This document shows positions 33,565 through 37,366 of a stretch of 37,366 nucleotides of DNA, piece after piece; positions within the stretch are counted from its first letter, which is position 1; every line of letters begins with the position of its first letter. Under the pieces are notes generated by a model, which was given only the letters and a program-made list of their open reading frames with translations, was not told the origin of the DNA and searched no databases. This stretch comes from JAVBLK01 sp031553565 (GTDB lineage Bacteria > Bacillota > Clostridia > Christensenellales > DUVY01): positions 1 through 37,366 of the forward strand of contig JAVBLK010000053.1 in the NCBI GenBank assembly GCA_031553565.1. The letters run 5' to 3'. The translations under genes and the position numbers were made by a program.

Positions 33565-33634
33565 TTTTTCTTTAAGGAAGTATGCCCAAGAGGCCGGTCA
33601 AAAGAAAGTTGTCCGTCCAAAAAAGAAAATTAGG
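33565..33634 (+). repeat. Family C repeat directly after groEL
   Basis: TTTTTCTTTAAGG, then GGTCAAAAGAAAG and CCAAAAAAGAAAATTAGG. It is preceded by GGACA as at 30166. It leads into the terminator at 33650. Confidence 0.75.
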
Positions 33635-33649
33635 ACAAAAAGTTTTGGA

Positions 33650-33684
33650 AAAGGCCGTTTTGAAAAGAGGCGGCCTTTTTTTTA
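33650..33684 (+). terminator. Rho-independent terminator of groESL
   Basis: AAAAGGCCG-loop-GCGGCCTTTTTTTT, about 100 bp past the groEL stop. Confidence 0.88.
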
Positions 33685-33696
33685 TGACTTCGAACA

Positions 33697-33762
33697 TTTT
33701 CCTTTAAGCCGATATACGTTAAAACCCGTCATTCGAGCCCGGCGAGTGGAAAAGAAAATAGG
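33697..33762 (+). repeat. Degenerate family C repeat
   Basis: ATTTTCCTTTAAG, CCCGTC and GTGGAAAAGAAAATAGG keep the order of family C but with several changes. Like the copy at 33565 it is followed by a terminator-like hairpin. Confidence 0.55.
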
Positions 33763-33777
33763 AATTTACAATTTTCA

Positions 33778-33811
33778 GAAAAGGCTGTTTCGCAAGGGAC
33801 AGCCTCTTTTC
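33778..33811 (+). terminator. Second terminator-like hairpin downstream of groEL
   Basis: GAAAAGGCTGT-TTCGCAAGG-GACAGCCTCTTTTC. The stem is GGCTGT/ACAGCC extended by A-T pairs, and the T-rich tail is interrupted. Confidence 0.6.
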
Positions 33812-33897
33812 TTTGAATTAAAAGCGGGAATGCGCCAGACCTGTTATCCGGGCCGTTGTCCGGCCCAAAAAGAATAACAGTTAAATTGATGGGATAT

Positions 33898-33932
33898 GCA
33901 AAAAATAACCGGGCGCCATAACGAACGCCCGG
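33898..33932 (-). terminator. Terminator of the V4R-GGDEF operon
   Basis: On the minus strand CCGGGCG-10 nt loop-CGCCCGG is followed by TTATTTTTTG. It lies ~95 bp past the GGDEF stop. Confidence 0.75.
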
Positions 33933-33964
33933 CAATACTCCGGTTTATATAGTAAAATGACTAA

Positions 33965-33994
33965 AGGAACCACTGAATTTATTCATCGCTTCCT
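33965..33994. repeat. Minimal family A palindrome (both ends, no interior)
   Basis: AGGAACCACTGAAT joined to TATTCATCGCTTCCT. Each half matches a family A end (right end at 19940-19953, left end at 2016). Everything between is deleted. Confidence 0.7.
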
Positions 33995-34027
33995 CAATAC
34001 TGATTTCGCTAAATAATCGCCGCCCGG

Positions 34028-34915
34028 TCAGTCCCCGGAAAACTGCTCCTTGTGCTGCGCTTTCATGGTATACATTTTTTTATCGGCGCGGGCAAGGATC
34101 CTGCTTGCCGGGTATGTATTGGTTTCCGGCACCTCGACGACGCCGTAACTCATCACCGGCTTTTCCTGTCCGTCCGGGCGTTTGCCGTATGCCCTTAATT
34201 CCAAAAGCGCCGACGCCATACGGTTTTCCGTCTCCTGCGCGGACACACCCGGCACAAGGATCATGAATTCGTCACCGCCCACGCGCGCGGCTATGCCGTC
34301 TATAAAACGCCGCTCCAAACACCTTGCAGTATCGATGATAAACCGGTCCCCCTCGCCATGCCCCAGCCGGTCATTGAGGAATTTCAGGTTGTCGAGATCC
34401 GCGAAACACAGCGAGAACGGCCGTTTCTCGGATATAAGGCTGCTTAGGATCTCCATCCCGTAGCGGCGGTTGAACAGCCGGGTCAGTGGGTCGCGGAAAG
34501 CGTGCGCCTCCAGTTCGTTGCGCCGCTCGCTGAGCTGGCGCGTCATGTTGTTAAACACATCGGAAAACTCGCCCATAAAATCGACCTGCTGGCTGTAATC
34601 CCCTTTTTGTATCTGCTTTGCCTGCCATACAAGGTGTTTTAAGCTGGCGTGAAGGCTTTTGAGCGGGTACGCAAGTACGTTACGCGCATCCGGCGTCTTT
34701 ATGTCAAGATCGCCTTCCGCCATTTTTGCCGCCATCCCGTTCTCCTCGTCGATACAGACCTTTAAGAACAAAAGGCCGTTTGCGACCTCAGAATACTCCG
34801 GGTCGATCTTATCTAAATCGATCGACGCCTTTTTGGGGTCGTAAATCATATCCTTTATGAACTTACATAGGATTTCGGGCGTTTTTACTGTTCTTGCGTT
34901 TATTGCTTCTCTCAT
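34028..34915 (-). CDS. Diguanylate cyclase (GGDEF) with HAMP-like linker, soluble
   Basis: A 295-residue protein predicted to make c-di-GMP from GTP. The active site is intact: FRDPLTRLFNRRY (140-152), FADLDNLKFLNDRLGHGEGD (171-190) and RVGGDEF (211-217). RFID precedes the active site by six residues rather than the usual five, so the inhibitory I-site may be altered. Before the catalytic domain there is a HAMP-like helical region (about 80-138), without any membrane segment. Its ATG overlaps the stop of the V4R gene (ATGA), so sensor and cyclase are co-translated. A terminator follows. Confidence 0.9.
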   Translation of the reverse strand: MREAINARTVKTPEILCKFIKDMIYDPKKASIDLDKIDPEYSEVANGLLFLKVCIDEENGMAAKMAEGDLDIKTPDARNVLAYPLKSLHASLKHLVWQAKQIQKGDYSQQVDFMGEFSDVFNNMTRQLSERRNELEAHAFRDPLTRLFNRRYGMEILSSLISEKRPFSLCFADLDNLKFLNDRLGHGEGDRFIIDTARCLERRFIDGIAARVGGDEFMILVPGVSAQETENRMASALLELRAYGKRPDGQEKPVMSYGVVEVPETNTYPASRILARADKKMYTMKAQHKEQFSGD

Positions 34916-35451
34916 TTCTTCCGTATAACTTCGCCCTTAAAGCGGCAGACCCTGTCGCCGCTTGCCCAGCAGTCGATCTCCTCGACGCGGTATTCCCTGC
35001 CGGTATATTCCTTAAGAATACCCGCGATAAACCCCTCGTCATAAGTACATACGTTTTCACCGGTGATCGGCAGGCCGCTGCAATCAAGGTCCTCGCCGAC
35101 AGTCAGCTGGAGCGCGCCTGAAACGGCGTCATACTTCTCGAACCGCAATATCCCGATCTTATATTCCTTCAACACCCGCTGCAGCTGAGATGTGAACGAG
35201 TCAAAATCCGTCTTCAAGTCAAGCGCGTTTTTTGCAAATTCGCGCCCGGCCAGCTCGCCGGCCTCGCGAAAGTATTTGTTCGCTTTCTCCTGTCCGACAG
35301 CTTTTGTAAGCACGTCAAGCATTGTGTATTGCATAAGCCTGTAAACCAGCACGGGCATATCCTGCCCCAGGTTTTTCCTGCCTCCGGCAATATCGCCTAA
35401 CGCATCCCACGAAAAAATACTGTGAGTTTTCTTATTAAATATGCTATCCAT
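34912..35451 (-). CDS. V4R (4-vinyl reductase-like) small-ligand sensor protein
   Basis: A 179-residue protein. The C-terminal half has the V4R features: FAGILKEYTGREYRVEEIDCWASGDRVCRF, with the paired cysteines 161 and 169 in the C-x7-C arrangement common in V4R domains. The N-terminal half (LVYRLMQYTMLDVLTKAVGQEKANKYFREAGELAG) resembles the helical part preceding it. V4R domains bind small hydrocarbon-like ligands or metals. The gene overlaps the GGDEF gene by 4 bp, so it probably senses the signal that controls the cyclase. A good promoter lies 48-76 bp upstream. Confidence 0.85.
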   Translation of the reverse strand: MDSIFNKKTHSIFSWDALGDIAGGRKNLGQDMPVLVYRLMQYTMLDVLTKAVGQEKANKYFREAGELAGREFAKNALDLKTDFDSFTSQLQRVLKEYKIGILRFEKYDAVSGALQLTVGEDLDCSGLPITGENVCTYDEGFIAGILKEYTGREYRVEEIDCWASGDRVCRFKGEVIRKK

Positions 35452-35498
35452 CCCGCCCCTTTTGTAAGCGTTGTCGCAACGTTTTCCCTTTTCATGTA

Positions 35499-35527
35499 AT
35501 TATAGCGCATTTCTGCAAAAAAATCAA
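35499..35527 (-). promoter_or_regulatory. Promoter of the V4R-GGDEF operon
   Basis: On the minus strand TTGATT, a 17-nt spacer and TATAAT. A small CGTTG-TCG-CAACG hairpin (35469-35481) lies in the leader. The rest of the spacer to 35800 holds nothing I can identify. Confidence 0.65.
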
Positions 35528-35800
35528 GGTTAAAATGTTAGAAATATGTTAACTGGGATGTAGACGGATTATGAGTGCGAAACAAATGCGCTGCGTGATG
35601 ACGCAGAGTATCTGAAATATTTACGGATTTTATCTACAAAAAGATTTTTATTCCCCGCGCCCGCCGTCAAAGCCCAGGCATGTTGTGGCGGGAATTAGAC
35701 ATCTTTTTTTTGGCCGGCCCGCATGACCCGCCGACATAATCCCCGTCTTGCGCTTTAGCGGTGCCGCGCTTGCCTTACTGACCGCTCATAGAATGCGAGT

Positions 35801-37366
35801 TTAATAAATCGGTACACCCGTCAGTTTAATGACGCACTTAACGGGCGTATCATCCGGGGCAGTAATTGTAATTGCACCGTTTTCCGTAGATATAACGCAA
35901 TCCGTATCGCTTGTCCATAATAATTCGCACCCCTCAAAAGTGAAACCGCTTATTTCATATAACGTCCGTCCCTCTAAATAGCAGTCAATAAACACCGTTC
36001 CGTCCGAATATAATTTCCAGCGGTAACCACCGAAACTGCTCGAGGTCTCGCTGTCCTCTTCGATCAGTTCCGCATCCGGTACAAGGATAACCCCCGTCAG
36101 CCTGATCACAAAGCTGACGCCCGACGATTCGAACAGCAGCGTACAGCCGTTCACCATACTGACCTTGCATTCGCTGTCGCTGACAGAGATTATGTCAAAA
36201 CCCGTAAATGTAAAATCAAAGAACCACCATGCGTAACCGTCTTCTGCGTATATCCCGCCCTCTATTACAGCAGTATTGTCTGAATATACCGTCCAGCATA
36301 CTTCGCCGGTTACTCCGCCTAGGTAATACTCTCTGAAGCCTTCCTGTACCGTTTCTGCCGTTATCCATTTCGCCCAATACTCCAAGTCGCCGGCCTCGGC
36401 GATACTGTCCGCTGCCTCGCCCGTCAAACCGGAATTACCATACCAGCCGGCGAAAATAAAACCGATCCTGGCCGGTACCGTCAAGGTAAGCGGCATGGTT
36501 TCCGCCGTAAAAGATGTAACTGGCTCTGTGAAGAATGTCCCGCCGTTTAAGTTGTAGGTTATAGTGTATGTAACAGCCGTCCACTTGGCAAACAGGTTCT
36601 TGTTCCCTAAAATGCCTTGCTGTATTTCCGTCACAAGGCTGCCGGTAAATCCGTTGTCATACCAGCCGGCAAAAGAATAGCCCACTCTTGACCCGGGTGC
36701 GGATAAGGTGATTGTCTGCGTTTCTATGGTATATGATAACGGGTTATTGTTCGTCGCGCTATACAGGTTATTGTACGTTATCGAATAGGCTACCTGCGTC
36801 CACTTGACATAAAACGCCTTATTGCCTATAGTCGTGACCTGCGTGACCGCCGCGCCGGTAAATCCGGCGTTTTCATACCAGCCGGCGAATGTATAACCGT
36901 TTCTTTCCGGCGCCGGCAAGGCGAAAGGCAGATCCTCTACCGTAAACGTCGCGGGCGGAGTTGTACTGAACGACCCGCCGTTAGGAGTGTAGGTCAGCGT
37001 GTAGGTTACCTGCGTCCACTTAGCATAAAACGCCTTATTGCCTATAGCCGTTACCTGAGTGACCGCCGTGCCGGTAAAGTTTTCATTCTCATACCAGCCG
37101 GCGAATGTGTAACCGTTTCTTTCCGGCGCCGGCAAGGCAAACGGCAGATCCTCTACCGTAAACGTCGCGGGCGGAGTTGCGCTGAACGAACCGCCGTTAA
37201 GAGTGTAGGTCAGCGTGTAGGTCAGCGGAGTCCAAACTGCCGTTAGTGTTATACTTGCGTTCCCGCTGTTTATGCCGCTTGATAATGCCGTTACCGACAC
37301 ATTCGCGCCCGCCTGGTATGTGCCGCTGATGCTGCCCGCGCCAGTGACCGACCAGCCCGCGAACGT
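35801..37366 (-). CDS. InlB-type (Listeria-Bacteroides) repeat surface protein, 5' end outside the window
   Basis: 521 codons are visible and the frame is still open at the window edge (TFAGWSVTGAGS...). Four repeats of about 70 residues follow (near 37222-37016, 37006-36800, 36790-36581 and 36571-36365), each with YTxTYxxNGG, the GYTFAGWY core and a final KW. These are InlB B-repeat/Flg_new units used in extracellular proteins. The C-terminus (36295-35804) holds two related 72-residue units that begin WTVYSDNTAVI and WKLYSDGTVFI and end RLTGVILV and KLTGVPIY; I do not recognise this domain. No LPXTG motif or membrane anchor is present at the C-terminus. Secretion signals would be upstream of the window. 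Confidence 0.88.
   Translation of the reverse strand, partial: TFAGWSVTGAGSISGTYQAGANVSVTALSSGINSGNASITLTAVWTPLTYTLTYTLNGGSFSATPPATFTVEDLPFALPAPERNGYTFAGWYENENFTGTAVTQVTAIGNKAFYAKWTQVTYTLTYTPNGGSFSTTPPATFTVEDLPFALPAPERNGYTFAGWYENAGFTGAAVTQVTTIGNKAFYVKWTQVAYSITYNNLYSATNNNPLSYTIETQTITLSAPGSRVGYSFAGWYDNGFTGSLVTEIQQGILGNKNLFAKWTAVTYTITYNLNGGTFFTEPVTSFTAETMPLTLTVPARIGFIFAGWYGNSGLTGEAADSIAEAGDLEYWAKWITAETVQEGFREYYLGGVTGEVCWTVYSDNTAVIEGGIYAEDGYAWWFFDFTFTGFDIISVSDSECKVSMVNGCTLLFESSGVSFVIRLTGVILVPDAELIEEDSETSSSFGGYRWKLYSDGTVFIDCYLEGRTLYEISGFTFEGCELLWTSDTDCVISTENGAITITAPDDTPVKCVIKLTGVPIY
36800..37222 (-). repeat. Near-identical tandem 216-bp coding repeats
   Basis: The two N-terminal-most visible InlB units are almost the same at DNA level (for example TCCTCTACCGTAAACGTCGC in both), unlike units three and four. 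This points to recent duplication or gene conversion. Confidence 0.8.

Overview
The window reads as a chromosomal housekeeping region of a Firmicute, most probably a member of the Clostridia, at roughly 50% GC. The evidence is an NfnAB-type transhydrogenase, a DUF3343 protein beside a class V cysteine desulfurase, the uvrB-uvrA order, MinDE, FtsA-FtsZ with a Pro/Gln-rich FtsZ linker, a Cys-rich 'high-cysteine' small protein, AGGAGG-type ribosome sites and an InlB-type repeat surface protein. There is no rRNA or CRISPR array, I see no tRNA, and there is no intact insertion sequence. Species cannot be fixed from this sequence.

Layout. 1-8.1 kb: M16 peptidase, DUF3343 protein, cysteine desulfurase, ClC anion transporter, ApgM-type phosphoglycerate mutase and a two-gene ABC-2 transporter. 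8.3-14.8 kb: uvrA, uvrB and obgE. 15-18.9 kb: the two NfnAB subunits, split by an AT-rich gene for a membrane-tethered SWIM zinc-finger protein, then a 55-residue acidic ORF overlapping a degenerate RNase III-fold gene. 19-21 kb: nth, a Cys-rich two-hydrophobic-block protein and a VanZ-like protein. 21.4-30.2 kb: glycyl-tRNA synthetase, then leftward minD-minE, der-plsY and ftsA-ftsZ. 30.5-35.5 kb: dCMP deaminase, groES-groEL and a translationally coupled V4R-sensor/GGDEF pair. 35.8 kb to the end: the C-terminal part of a large repeat-rich surface protein that runs off the window.

The most striking content lies between genes. Three repeat families recur. Family A is a 158-160 bp MITE-like element with ends related to GTAAACGCTGAATAA/GGAAACGATGAATAA. 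It folds on itself, shows a compensatory base change between copies, and occurs as full, deleted, partial and minimal forms. Family B is a 645 bp element with the same type of ends, flanked by TTAA. It carries a remnant of an IS5-like transposase N-terminus and a perfect 103-bp three-hairpin cloverleaf. Family C is a ~70-80 bp AAAAGAAAA-containing module in at least five copies, one pair of which is a 117-bp-period duplication. Insertions sit at stop codons (M16 peptidase, nth, ftsA, near uvrA) and just upstream of ribosome sites (glyS, der).

Functionally the genes cover DNA repair (uvrAB, nth), ribosome GTPases (obgE, der), cell division (minDE, ftsAZ), protein folding (groESL), redox balance (nfnAB) and c-di-GMP signalling (V4R + GGDEF). 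Gene calls rest on motifs and remembered family features; no database search was run.
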